Shown: in pieces, positions 8,974 to 16,715 of the stretch
Position numbering within the stretch: the first letter of the stretch is position 1
How the letters are laid out: each line of letters begins with the position of its first letter
NCBI RefSeq assembly: GCF_026072635.1
Contig: NZ_AP023081.1
Coordinates: forward strand, 3,034,501 to 3,098,500
Length of the DNA stretch: 64,000 nt
Direction of reading: 5' to 3'
From: Pseudomonas solani
GTDB lineage: Bacteria > Pseudomonadota > Gammaproteobacteria > Pseudomonadales > Pseudomonadaceae
Translations under genes and position numbers: made by a program
The notes under the pieces: model-generated
Told to the model about the DNA's origin: nothing
Seen by the model: only the letters and a program-made list of their open reading frames with translations
Database searches by the model: none

Positions 8974-9858
8974 ATGCGTATGCGCTTGATGCTCCTGGGC
9001 GGTGGCAATGCCCTTGGCCAGGCGCTTATCCGCCTGGGGGCCGAGGATGATGTAGGGTTCCTCGCCCCGCGCCCGCCCGAACAGGGCTGGGATGCCGCCA
9101 GCCTGACCCAGCTGCTCGACGACACCCGCCCCGATGCGGTGATCAACCTCGCCTACTACTTCGACTGGTTCCAGGCCGAAGAGGCCAGCGCGGGCCGCTT
9201 CGCCGCGCAGGAACGCGCGGTGGAGCGCCTGGCCGAGCTCTGCCAGCACCACGGCATCGTCCTGCTGCAGCCTTCCAGCTACCGCGTCTTCGACGGCGCC
9301 CGGGCCACCGCCTACAACGAGAAGGACGAGACCATCCCCCTCAGCCTGCGCGGGCAGTCCCTGTGGCGCATCGAGCAGAGCGTGCGCGCGGTGTGCCCCA
9401 AGCACGTGCTGCTGCGTTTCGGCTGGCTGCTGGATGACAGCAACGAAGGCATCCTCGGGCGCTTCCTCGCCCGGGCCGAGCGGGACGACGAGCTGATGCT
9501 GGCCGACGACCGTCGTGGCAACCCCACGCCGGTGGATGATGCCGCGCGGGTGATGCTTGCGGTGCTCAAGCAGCTGGACTGCGCGGCGCCGCTCTGGGGC
9601 ACCTACCACTACGGTGGCCACGAGGCGACCACCACCCTGGCGCTTGGCCAGGCGGTGCTGGCCGAAGCCCGCAACCTGCACACGCTGAAGGTGCAGGAAA
9701 TCACTCCCCAGGCCCACGCCGCCCGTCCCGATGCGGCGGACGAGCCGCAGCACGCGGTGCTGGCCTGCAAGAAAATCCTCCATACATTCGGCATCAAGCC
9801 CCGCGCCTGGCGCGCGGCGTTGCCCGCTCTCCTGGATCGTTACTACCGCCATGGCTGA
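8974..9858 (+). CDS. RmlD-like NAD(P)-dependent sugar-nucleotide reductase
   Basis: A 294-residue short-chain dehydrogenase of the dTDP-4-dehydrorhamnose reductase type. It has a Rossmann start (MLLGGGNALGQAL), a substrate region with SSYRVFDG (~residues 95-105), and GNPTPVDDAARVM near 180. The usual catalytic YxxxK is not clear: the region instead reads AYNEKDE...SLWRIEQSV. It may therefore be a divergent or non-catalytic relative. Its last codons overlap the start of the following epimerase (ATG at 9851), so the pair is co-translated. In P. aeruginosa the same pair lies just beside oprG. The substrate is unknown; a cell-surface sugar role is inference. Confidence 0.7.
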   Translation: MRMRLMLLGGGNALGQALIRLGAEDDVGFLAPRPPEQGWDAASLTQLLDDTRPDAVINLAYYFDWFQAEEASAGRFAAQERAVERLAELCQHHGIVLLQPSSYRVFDGARATAYNEKDETIPLSLRGQSLWRIEQSVRAVCPKHVLLRFGWLLDDSNEGILGRFLARAERDDELMLADDRRGNPTPVDDAARVMLAVLKQLDCAAPLWGTYHYGGHEATTTLALGQAVLAEARNLHTLKVQEITPQAHAARPDAADEPQHAVLACKKILHTFGIKPRAWRAALPALLDRYYRHG

Positions 9859-10780
9859 TTCCCCCATCCTCGTTACCGGCGGCGCCGGCTTCATCGGCTC
9901 CAACCTGGTGGACGCGCTGCTGGCGCGCGGGCATTCCGTGCGCATCCTCGACGACCTGTCCACCGGCAAGCGCGACAACCTGCCGTTGCACGATTCCCGC
10001 GTCGAACTCATCGAAGGCAACGTCGCCGACGCTGCGCTGGTAAGCCGTGCCATGGCCGGCTGCAAGGCGGTGGCGCACCTGGCCGCGGTGGCCTCGGTGC
10101 CGGCTTCGGTGGACGACCCGGTGGCCACCCACCAGGCCAACTTCATCGGCACGCTCAATGTGTGCGAAGCCATGCGCGAGCACGGCGTGAAGCGCGTGGT
10201 GTTCGCCTCCAGCGCCTCGGTCTACGGCCAGAACGGCGAAGGCCAGGCCATCGACGAAAACACTCCCACCGCGCCGCTGACCCCCTACGCGGTGGACAAG
10301 CTGGCCAGCGAGCAGTACCTGGATTTCTACCGTCGCCAGCACGGCCTGGAGCCGGCGGTGTTCCGCTTCTTCAACATCTTCGGCCCGCGCCAGGACCCGT
10401 CCTCGCCCTATTCCGGGGTGATCAGCATCTTCACCGAGCGCGCCCTGGCCGGCACGCCGATCACCCTCTTCGGTGACGGTGAGCAGACCCGTGACTTCGT
10501 CTATGTCGGCGACCTGGTGCAGGTGCTGGTGCAGGCCCTGGAAAACCCCAGCGTCGAAGCCGGCCCAGTGAACGTCGGCCTGCAGCGCTCCACCAGCCTC
10601 AAGGACCTGCTCGCCGCCATTGGCAGCGTGGTGGGCGAACTGCCGGCCATCAGCTACGCCGAAGCGCGCTCTGGTGACATCCGCCACTCCCTGGCGGACA
10701 ACGGTCGCCTGCTGGAGCGCTTCGCCTTCCCCGAGCCGACGCCCCTGGCGGTCGGCCTGGCCCACTTGCTGGGCCGCTGA
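9851..10780 (+). CDS. NAD-dependent epimerase/dehydratase (UDP-glucose 4-epimerase-like)
   Basis: A 309-residue extended SDR. It has the nucleotide-binding motif GGAGFIGS at residues ~9-16, the acidic residue of ILDDLSTG for NAD, the catalytic serine region VFASSASVYG, and a YAVDK (YxxxK) motif near residue 147. The substrate loop FRFFNIFGPRQDP is typical of GalE/WbpP-type epimerases. The start is ATG 9851, overlapping the previous gene by 8 bp; a longer in-frame start would lie inside that gene. A strong terminator follows within 10 bp, closing the operon. Confidence 0.85.
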   Translation: MADSPILVTGGAGFIGSNLVDALLARGHSVRILDDLSTGKRDNLPLHDSRVELIEGNVADAALVSRAMAGCKAVAHLAAVASVPASVDDPVATHQANFIGTLNVCEAMREHGVKRVVFASSASVYGQNGEGQAIDENTPTAPLTPYAVDKLASEQYLDFYRRQHGLEPAVFRFFNIFGPRQDPSSPYSGVISIFTERALAGTPITLFGDGEQTRDFVYVGDLVQVLVQALENPSVEAGPVNVGLQRSTSLKDLLAAIGSVVGELPAISYAEARSGDIRHSLADNGRLLERFAFPEPTPLAVGLAHLLGR

Positions 10781-10789
10781 GCCGAATGG

Positions 10790-10816
10790 AAAAGGCGCCC
10801 GCGAGGCGCCTTTTTT
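10790..10816 (+). terminator. intrinsic terminator after epimerase gene
   Basis: AAAAGGCGCC / GGCGCCTTTTTT stem-loop immediately after the epimerase stop, with a six-T tract. Confidence 0.85.
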
Positions 10817-11198
10817 GGCTCTGTCTGCGTTAGCTGTTGTGGTTTTAAAGCAAGGGCTCAAGCACGGTGTCTTCCGGACGCCCTCCACCGCATGGGTTTC
10901 GCTTCGCTCTACGCCATCCTACGAAAGCTGCCGCCACTACGTGCGCGCTGGGGGCGCACATCGATGTGATGCGTTGGGCGAAGAAAGCTGGAGCAGCCGC
11001 CAGACCCGTATGGAGGGCCAAGTTTTTTGGTTTCTTTTCACCGGGCTGGCGTTCCAGCGATTGGAAAAGGGACTCGCCCGGGTGGGCGAAACCAGAAGTA
11101 CTAGCAAAACTCAGCAATCAGCTGGGCTCAAATCCTCTAGCAACACTTACCGCAAAAAGCCTTTTTTCATCCCACCAGATGGGCCGGTGATGCCAACG
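10817..11198. repeat. intergenic region with dispersed repeat; no gene supported
   Basis: This stretch between two terminators holds a composite repeat. TCTGCGTTAGCTGTTG near 10824 and a CAAGCACGGTG segment near 10859 are followed by CCTCCACCGCATGGG and the element TTTCGCTTCGCTCTAC...CCATCCTACG (10892-10923). The same composite recurs near 27710-27810. A plus-strand open frame here encodes PHGFRFAL...HPTK-type peptide from the repeat itself and is not considered a gene. The remainder (10930-11190) shows nothing recognisable. Confidence 0.6.
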
Positions 11199-11225
11199 AA
11201 AAAGGCGCCCGAAGGCGCCTTTGTT
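11199..11225 (-). terminator. bidirectional terminator after oprG
   Basis: AAAAAGGCGCC / GGCGCCTTT stem-loop located 14 bp beyond the oprG stop on the minus strand. The A-run becomes a U-tract in the oprG transcript. It nearly copies the epimerase terminator at 10790. Confidence 0.8.
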
Positions 11226-11239
11226 CAGTGCGGTTGGGC

Positions 11240-11932
11240 TTAGAACTTGTAGCCCAGGCCGACCATGTAGACCCACGGGTCGACATCCACGTCCACCTTG
11301 GCGCGTACGTTCAGGGCGGTGTTGTCGACATAGGCCGTGGTGTCGATGTCGATGTAGCGCACCTGGGCGTTGACCATGATGCTGTCGGTCAGCATGTAGT
11401 CGGCGCCGACCTGCCAGGCCAGGCCCCAGGAGTTCTTCACGCGGAAGTTGTCGAAGCCGGCTGCGGTTGCGCCGCTGCCCACGTGCTCGTCATAGATCCA
11501 GGTGTAGTTGATGCCGGCGCCCACGTAGGGCTGGAAGGCCGACTGGGATTCCAGCGGGTAGTACACGACGCTCAGGGTCGGCGGCAGGTGCTTCAGCGAG
11601 CCCAGGCTGCCGTTGGCGGCGTCCAGGCCGGTGCCCTTGAGCTTCACTTCGTGCTCGAAGGGGGTGGCAGCCAGCAGTTCCAGGCCGAAGTGGTCGGTCA
11701 GCATGTAGGCGAAGTTCAGGCCCAGCTGGGTGTCGCTGTCCATGGTGGCCTTGCCACCCAGGTCGAGACCGGCCAGGGCGCCGCGGTCCACCTGGACGCT
11801 GGAGCTGTCGGCTTTCGGGTTGACGGTGATGGCACCGGCACGAACGAGGATGTCACCCGCCTGGTGCGCCTGGGCCAGAGGGGCGGCCACAGCGAGGGCG
11901 AGAAGGGAGGCGGCTAGGAACGGCGTTTTCAT
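11240..11932 (-). CDS. oprG: OprG, OmpW-family outer membrane protein
   Basis: A 230-residue eight-stranded beta-barrel porin of the OmpW family. It has an N-terminal signal peptide ending near ...PLAQA (residue ~22), an HQAGDILVRAGAI start of the mature protein and a C-terminal GYKF with terminal aromatic, the usual sorting signal for barrel insertion. OmpW/OprG proteins take up small hydrophobic molecules. In P. aeruginosa OprG expression responds to anaerobiosis through Anr and to iron. An Anr-like box lies 69 bp upstream of the start codon here, fitting that regulation. A terminator follows the gene. Confidence 0.93.
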   Translation of the reverse strand: MKTPFLAASLLALAVAAPLAQAHQAGDILVRAGAITVNPKADSSSVQVDRGALAGLDLGGKATMDSDTQLGLNFAYMLTDHFGLELLAATPFEHEVKLKGTGLDAANGSLGSLKHLPPTLSVVYYPLESQSAFQPYVGAGINYTWIYDEHVGSGATAAGFDNFRVKNSWGLAWQVGADYMLTDSIMVNAQVRYIDIDTTAYVDNTALNVRAKVDVDVDPWVYMVGLGYKF

Positions 11933-12000
11933 TTATTGGCTCCGAGGTCATGAGCTTGTGTTGGCTGGGCTCAGTTTCGGGGAGCGCGAACCACGGCACC

Positions 12001-12014
12001 TTGATCTAGCTCAA
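12001..12014. promoter_or_regulatory. Anr/FNR-type box upstream of oprG
   Basis: TTGATCTAGCTCAA matches the FNR/Anr consensus TTGAT-N4-ATCAA at 9 of 10 defined positions. It is centred about 75 bp upstream of the oprG start codon, a spacing compatible with class II activation at -41.5. This is a sequence match, not proof of binding. Confidence 0.65.
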
Positions 12015-12046
12015 TGCCGTGGTGAGTTCGTTAGCAGGCTTGCTTA

Positions 12047-12574
12047 TCAGCTCTCGGGGATCTCGTAGGGGTAGATCTTGCTGGCTTCCATCTGGTAGCC
12101 GGCCTCGGCCAGTTCGCTGGTGCTGGATTTCACCTGCAACGGCCCTTCGATCCAGAACGGCTGATAGAGCGCGTCCATCAGCACGCCGAGTTCGCTGGTG
12201 ACGTGGACGATCTGGTTCGACGGCGGTGGCGGCACGTGGATGCAGGCACCGAAGTAGGGGACCAGCAGGAAGTCGGTCACGCGGCCTTCTTCGGTCACGT
12301 CCAGCGGCACGATATAGCCGGGCAGCTTCACTTCCAGGCCATCCAGCGTCGGCACCACCGGAGCGGTCGGCGACTGCTGGGTGGCGGCCGGGCCCGCCTC
12401 GGCGGCCAGGGAGTCGGCCAGTTGCGAGAGGTCGTGGATGGGCGCGGGGGGCGGTGGCGGCGGAGCGTCGGCGGGGATCAGCTCGGACCAGGTCAGTTCA
12501 CGGACCTCACCGGCCCAGAGGCCGGTGGCGGTCAGCAGGATCAGGGCCGGAAGGGCCAGCAGGGCGCGTTTCAT
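12047..12574 (-). CDS. DUF3299 periplasmic protein of the zinc-linked ABC cluster
   Basis: A 175-residue protein with a Sec signal peptide (residues ~1-21), a proline-rich linker (APPPPPPAP, ~residues 37-46), and the DUF3299 core with KLPGYIVPLD and FGACIHVPPPPSNQIV. The latter contains a conserved Cys/His pair likely to bind metal. It is the last gene of the cluster that begins with the histidine-rich protein at 14592 and starts 7 bp after the permease stop. The corresponding P. aeruginosa cluster (PA4063-PA4066) is, as I recall, induced by zinc starvation. Function is unproven; a role in zinc handling is inferred from context. Confidence 0.75.
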   Translation of the reverse strand: MKRALLALPALILLTATGLWAGEVRELTWSELIPADAPPPPPPAPIHDLSQLADSLAAEAGPAATQQSPTAPVVPTLDGLEVKLPGYIVPLDVTEEGRVTDFLLVPYFGACIHVPPPPSNQIVHVTSELGVLMDALYQPFWIEGPLQVKSSTSELAEAGYQMEASKIYPYEIPES

Positions 12575-12581
12575 CGTGGGC

Positions 12582-13844
12582 TCACAGGCGAATGGACAGG
12601 CCGTCGGCCAGGGATTGCCGATAGGCGCGCCAAGCCGGCACGGCGCCCATCAGCAGGGCGGCGGCCAGGATACCGCCCAGCAACGTCCACTCATAGCGGC
12701 TTGGCAATGCCAGCGGCAGGTAGAGGCCGTAGTTGGCCTGCACGTAGCCCTGGGCGAGGGCGATACCGAGGTAAAGCACCACCAAGCCGAGCACTGCACC
12801 GGCCAGGGCCAGGGCGAAGGCTTCCAGCACCAGCAGGCTGGCGATATGCCAGGGGCGTGCGCCCACCGAGCGCAGGATGGCCATCTCGCGGCGGCGCTCG
12901 TTGAGGCTGGTGAGGATGGCGGTGAGCATGCCGATCAGCCCGGTGAGCACCACGAACAGCGAGACCACGAAGAGCGCCTTCTCGGCGGTGCCCATCAGGC
13001 TCCAGAGCTCCTGCAGGGCGACGCCGGGGAGGATCGCCAGCAGCGGCTCGCCACGGAATTCATTGATCTCCCGTTGCACGGCGAAGGTGGCGATCTTGCT
13101 GTTGAGGCCAAGCAGGAAGGCGGTGATGGCCTTGGGTTGCAGGTCCAGGGCGCGGGCCTGCTCGGCGCTGACCTTGCCGGCACCGCGGGCGGGCACGCCG
13201 TTCTGCCAGTCGACGTGCAGCGCCTCCATCCCCGCCAGGGAGATGTGCAGGGTACGGTCCACCGGCGTGCCGGTGCGTTCGAGGACGCCGACCACGGTGA
13301 AGGGTTTGTCGTCATGCTGTACCAGGCTGACGGTGCTGACGCCGTGGGACAGCACCACCTTGTCGCCCAGCTTGTATTTCAGGGCTTCGGCCACTTCGGC
13401 GCCGAGTACCACGTCGAACATGTCGGCGAAGGGTTTGCCTTCGGCCAGCTTCAGCGGCTGGGCGCGGCCGTAGCGGTAGTGTTCGAAATAGGCTTCGCTG
13501 GTGCCCATCACCCGGTAGCCCTTGTGGGAGTCACCCAGGGAGATGGGGATGGCCCACTTCACCTTGGGGTTGTGGGCGAGGGTTTCGAAGCTGTCCCAGC
13601 GGATGTTGTTGGTGGCGTTGCCGATGCGGAATACCGAATACAGCAGCAGGTTCACCGAACCGGAGCGAGCGCCGACGATCAGGTCGGTGCCGCTGATGGT
13701 GCTGGCGAAGCTGGCACGGGCCTCGGTGCGCACCCGCTCGACCGCCAGCAGCAGGCAGACGGAAAGGGCGATGGCGAAGACCGTGAGCAGGGCGGTGAAG
13801 CGGCGGTTGGCGAGGCTCGCCAGGGCCAGGCGGAACAGATACAT
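12582..13844 (-). CDS. ABC transporter permease, MacB/FtsX family
   Basis: A 420-residue permease with the MacB/LolC-type layout. One N-terminal helix (residues ~15-35) is followed by a large periplasmic domain (~40-270), then three C-terminal helices in the FtsX domain (~290-400). The cytoplasmic loop RRREMAILRSVGARP is the typical coupling segment. It begins 1 bp from the end of its ATPase gene (13846) and is probably translationally coupled. MacB-type pumps act as mechanotransmitters on periplasmic or lipoprotein substrates rather than simple ion channels. The zinc-linked neighbours suggest a metal-related cargo, but this is not established. Confidence 0.85.
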   Translation of the reverse strand: MYLFRLALASLANRRFTALLTVFAIALSVCLLLAVERVRTEARASFASTISGTDLIVGARSGSVNLLLYSVFRIGNATNNIRWDSFETLAHNPKVKWAIPISLGDSHKGYRVMGTSEAYFEHYRYGRAQPLKLAEGKPFADMFDVVLGAEVAEALKYKLGDKVVLSHGVSTVSLVQHDDKPFTVVGVLERTGTPVDRTLHISLAGMEALHVDWQNGVPARGAGKVSAEQARALDLQPKAITAFLLGLNSKIATFAVQREINEFRGEPLLAILPGVALQELWSLMGTAEKALFVVSLFVVLTGLIGMLTAILTSLNERRREMAILRSVGARPWHIASLLVLEAFALALAGAVLGLVVLYLGIALAQGYVQANYGLYLPLALPSRYEWTLLGGILAAALLMGAVPAWRAYRQSLADGLSIRL

Positions 13845-13845
13845 C

Positions 13846-14553
13846 TCAGGCCTCCTGCGGGCGCGCAGCGCGGTTCAGTTCCAGCAGCGACAGGCTGCGA
13901 TCGAAGAGCGCTGCCAGGCTCTGGTCGTGGCTGACGAACAGCAGGCTGGCCCCGGCCTCGCGGCATTCGCCGAAGAGCAACTGGAGGAAGCTTTCCCGGG
14001 CGTCGGCATCCAGGGCCGAGGTGGGTTCGTCGGCGATCACCAGTTCCGGCTGGCCGATCAGTGCGCGGGCGGCGGCGACGCGCTGCTGCTGGCCGATGGA
14101 CAGGGCATCGGCGCGGCGCTCCAGCAGGCTGGCGGCCAGGCCCAGGTGGCCGAGCAGGGTGGTGGCGGCCTGGGCCACGCTGCCGTGGCGCTGCTGGGCG
14201 CGCTGGGCCCGCAGGCGCGAGAAGTGGCAGGGCAGCTCGACGTTCTCGCGTACGGACAGGAAGGGCAGCAGGTTGAACTGCTGGAAGATGTAGCCGGTGT
14301 GGTCGACGCGGAAGCGGTCGCGGGCGCCGGAGGCCATCTTGCCCAGGTCGCGGCCCAGCAGGTTGACGCTGCCACGGCCGGGGGTCTGCACGCCGCCCAG
14401 CAGGCCCAGCAGGGTGGTCTTGCCGCTGCCGCTGGGGCCTTTGAGGAAGAGGGTCTCCCCGCTTTGCAGGGCGAAGGCGGGGATGTCGAGCAATTCGGCG
14501 TGGCCCGGCCAGGCGAAGCCCAGGTCGGTGATTTCGATCAGTGTCTGGCTCAT
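13846..14553 (-). CDS. ABC transporter ATP-binding protein (MacB/LolD-like)
   Basis: A 235-residue ATPase with Walker A GPSGSGKTT (residues ~38-46), Q-loop FQQFNLLPFLSV, signature LSIGQQQRVAAARAL and Walker B LVIADEPTSALD. The ATG at 14551-14553 gives the standard LolD-family length; a longer in-frame start reads into non-conserved sequence. It is paired with the FtsX-type permease 1 bp downstream and preceded by the histidine-rich protein gene 38 bp upstream. The signature LSIGQQQR departs from the canonical LSGGQ at one position, a variant also seen in LolD-like proteins. Confidence 0.88.
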   Translation of the reverse strand: MSQTLIEITDLGFAWPGHAELLDIPAFALQSGETLFLKGPSGSGKTTLLGLLGGVQTPGRGSVNLLGRDLGKMASGARDRFRVDHTGYIFQQFNLLPFLSVRENVELPCHFSRLRAQRAQQRHGSVAQAATTLLGHLGLAASLLERRADALSIGQQQRVAAARALIGQPELVIADEPTSALDADARESFLQLLFGECREAGASLLFVSHDQSLAALFDRSLSLLELNRAARPQEA

Positions 14554-14591
14554 GGGGTGCCGGCCGGGTTGCCCCGGCCGGTTCATCGGGT

Positions 14592-15185
14592 TCAGAAGCT
14601 CAGGGAAGGGCTGGCAGGGGTCAGTTCGGCGCCTTGCTGGCCCTGCGGGCCGATCAGTTGTACCTGAATTTTCTGGGTGGCGGGGAAGCGCGTGAACAGC
14701 GCCTTGAGGTCCAGGGTCTTGAGGTTTTCGGGCTTGGCGCATTCCAGCTGGTAGTGGGCGTGGATCTCGCTGTGCTCGTGGTGGTGCTCGTGGCCTTCCG
14801 CTTCATCGTGGTCGGCGTCTTCGTGTTCATGCTCGTGTTCCGGGGCATTGCCGAACAGCGGGCTTTCCAGCTCCTGGCCGGCGACCTTGCAACCGGCGAC
14901 CAGGGGAATGGCGAACAGCTCCAGGGGCTTTTCCAGCTGGGCGCGGGCGGCGGCGACCTTGGCCTTGTCGGCGTCGCTGTTGGCGGCGTGCTCGAAGCCC
15001 ACCAGGTTCATGGCCGGGCTTTCCAGCTCCAGCTCCAGGCTGTTGCCGTCCAGGGCGACGTTCATCCGCGCCACGCCGTGTTCGTGGGCGCCGAGGCTGC
15101 CGTGTTCCTCGTGTTCGTGGTCATGGGCCTGGGCGGTGGCCAGGGGCAGCAGGGCGAAGGGCAGGGCGATCAGCAGGCGGCGCAT
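14592..15185 (-). CDS. histidine-rich periplasmic protein (DUF2796 / ZrgA family)
   Basis: A 197-residue secreted protein with a signal peptide (residues ~1-20) and two metal-binding clusters. The first follows the signal peptide (HDHEHEEHGSLGAHEHG). The second is near the middle (HEHEHEDADHDEAEGHEHHH and onward to HSEIHAHY). ZrgA-type proteins assist zinc uptake and are Zur-regulated in several gammaproteobacteria; P. aeruginosa PA4063 is the likely counterpart. It heads a four-gene operon with the ABC ATPase, permease and DUF3299 gene. A Zur-like dyad lies 31 bp upstream of the start codon. Confidence 0.85.
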   Translation of the reverse strand: MRRLLIALPFALLPLATAQAHDHEHEEHGSLGAHEHGVARMNVALDGNSLELELESPAMNLVGFEHAANSDADKAKVAAARAQLEKPLELFAIPLVAGCKVAGQELESPLFGNAPEHEHEHEDADHDEAEGHEHHHEHSEIHAHYQLECAKPENLKTLDLKALFTRFPATQKIQVQLIGPQGQQGAELTPASPSLSF

Positions 15186-15216
15186 GGGGCACTCCGGGGT
15201 GGGGGCTGAAATGAGG

Positions 15217-15231
15217 TGTTACGTTATAACA
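15217..15231. promoter_or_regulatory. Zur-like operator upstream of the zinc cluster
   Basis: TGTTACGTTATAACA has perfect TGTTA/TAACA half-sites around a five-base centre, and contains GTTATAAC, resembling gammaproteobacterial Zur boxes. Its position close to the start codon, and its location in front of a histidine-rich zinc-family gene, support the assignment. Confidence 0.65.
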
Positions 15232-15316
15232 ACTTTGCGTTGGCCATGCCAGTGCTGCTTGGCGCCTTGTGGAGGGGCGTGGGAGCATTGCCCGATTCAA
15301 ACCCGGGGAACTGGAC

Positions 15317-15670
15317 ATGCTGCGAATTCGTGGACGGATCGGCGATTGGCCGGTCGACCTGACGGTGGAGATGGACGAGGAGGACTGGCAGCGCCTGGGC
15401 GGGCAATTGCAGGTCAGCGTCGAGGCGCCGTCGGCTCCTGCCCCTGTCGCCACGCCTGCCGCGCCGAAGCGCAACGATGCCCTGTGGGATGCCGCGCTGG
15501 GCCTGTTGCAGGGCGCCGGGCGCATCGAGGGGCCGCGCCTTTTGGTGGAGCTGGAAGCCCTGGCCGGTGGCGCCGCTGCGGGCAAACGCCTGCTGGTGCG
15601 GCTGCGCCACAGCGAGCAGGTGCAGCTGGAGATGGGCGGCGACGCGCCCGTCTATATCTGGAAGGGGTAA
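15317..15670 (+). CDS. conserved hypothetical protein (Pseudomonas, beside cnoX)
   Basis: A predicted soluble protein of 117 residues from ATG 15317, preceded by GGGGAAC. An in-frame start 48 bp earlier is possible but has no better ribosome-binding site. It opens with LRIRGRIGDWPVDLTVEMDEEDW, has a low-complexity Pro/Ala linker (residues ~38-55) and a C-terminal segment QVQLEMGGDAPVYIWKG. There is no signal peptide or membrane helix. It is divergent from the Zur-linked cluster and shares the intergenic region holding the Zur-like box, so it might also respond to zinc. No recognised domain; function unknown. Confidence 0.65.
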   Translation: MLRIRGRIGDWPVDLTVEMDEEDWQRLGGQLQVSVEAPSAPAPVATPAAPKRNDALWDAALGLLQGAGRIEGPRLLVELEALAGGAAAGKRLLVRLRHSEQVQLEMGGDAPVYIWKG

Positions 15671-15772
15671 GCGCCGTCGGTTGGCGCCTAGCGCAGCGAG
15701 GCCCAACGTGATGGATGTGGGCTTCGCTGCGTTGGGCTTCGTACCTCAGCCCAACCTACGTGGGTCGAGCGA

Positions 15773-16642
15773 TCAGTAGATCGCCTGGTACAGCTTGCGG
15801 CGGTAGGTGGTGACCAGCGGGTGGTCGTTGCCCAGCAGGTCGAACACCTGCAGCAGGGTCTTGTGGGCGATGCCTTCGGCGTAGCTGCGGTTGCGCACGA
15901 ACAGCTTGAGCAGGCCGTCCAGCGCCGGCTCGTACTGCTGGCGGGCCAGTTGCTGGATGCTCAGCTGGTAGCTGGCCTCGTCGTCCTCGGCGTTCTGTGC
16001 CAGGCGTGATTTCAGGTCGGCGGCTTCCGGCAGGTCGGCGGCCTGGCGCAGGAAGGTCAGCTGGGCGCGGGCACCGGCCAGGGCCTGCTTGTGCTCATCG
16101 CTCTTCACCGCATCCAGTACCGCCTGGGCTTCGCCCAGCTCACCGCGCTCGGCCAGGCAGCGCGCATAGAGGATCAGCGCGGCGGCGTTGCTGTTGTCTT
16201 CGGTCAGCACCTGCTTGAGCAGGGTTTCGGCATCGCCGATACGGCCTTCGGTGAACAGCGCCTGGGCAGTTTCCAGCGGGTCGGCAGCGGCCGGTGCGGG
16301 CTGCTGCACATGGGGTTCGAGCATGGCACGGATCTGCGATTCCGGTTGCGCGCCGGCGAAGCCGTCCACCGGCTGGCCGTCCTTGAACAGCACCACCGTG
16401 GGCAGGCTGCGGATGCCGAAGCGCATGACGATGTCCTGCTCGATGTCGCAGTTGACCTTGGCCAGCAGCAGCTCGCCCCGGTACGACTCGGCGATCTGCG
16501 CCAGCAGCGGCATCAGCGCCTTGCAGGGCGCACACCACTCGGCCCAGAAGTCCACCAGGACCGGCTTGTGGAAGGAGTTCTGGATCACCGCCTGGTCGAA
16601 GTCGGCGGCGGTGGTATCGAAGATATAGGGCGTGTCGCTCAT
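15773..16642 (-). CDS. cnoX: CnoX/YbbN-type thioredoxin-fold co-chaperone
   Basis: A 289-residue protein with an N-terminal thioredoxin domain (residues ~1-110) carrying the active-site WCAPC at residues 36-40, followed by a tetratricopeptide-like helical region (~120-289). This architecture is that of CnoX (YbbN), the chaperedoxin that protects substrates from oxidative aggregation and hands them to GroEL/DnaK. E. coli CnoX lacks the first active-site cysteine, whereas this protein keeps both, so it could also be a redox-active reductase as reported for some other bacteria. It is encoded alone between convergent and co-directional neighbours. Confidence 0.87.
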   Translation of the reverse strand: MSDTPYIFDTTAADFDQAVIQNSFHKPVLVDFWAEWCAPCKALMPLLAQIAESYRGELLLAKVNCDIEQDIVMRFGIRSLPTVVLFKDGQPVDGFAGAQPESQIRAMLEPHVQQPAPAAADPLETAQALFTEGRIGDAETLLKQVLTEDNSNAAALILYARCLAERGELGEAQAVLDAVKSDEHKQALAGARAQLTFLRQAADLPEAADLKSRLAQNAEDDEASYQLSIQQLARQQYEPALDGLLKLFVRNRSYAEGIAHKTLLQVFDLLGNDHPLVTTYRRKLYQAIY

Positions 16643-16715
16643 CGGGGTTCTCGAGTGCGCAAGGGATGGGCGAATGATACGGCTGCCGCTTGCAGCCGCC
16701 TACCGGGGCTCGTCG

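Noticed and set aside
10867..11190. Plus-strand frame encoding a PHGFRFAL-type peptide
   Set aside because: The open frame is created by the dispersed intergenic repeat; an analogous frame appears at the second copy near 27727.
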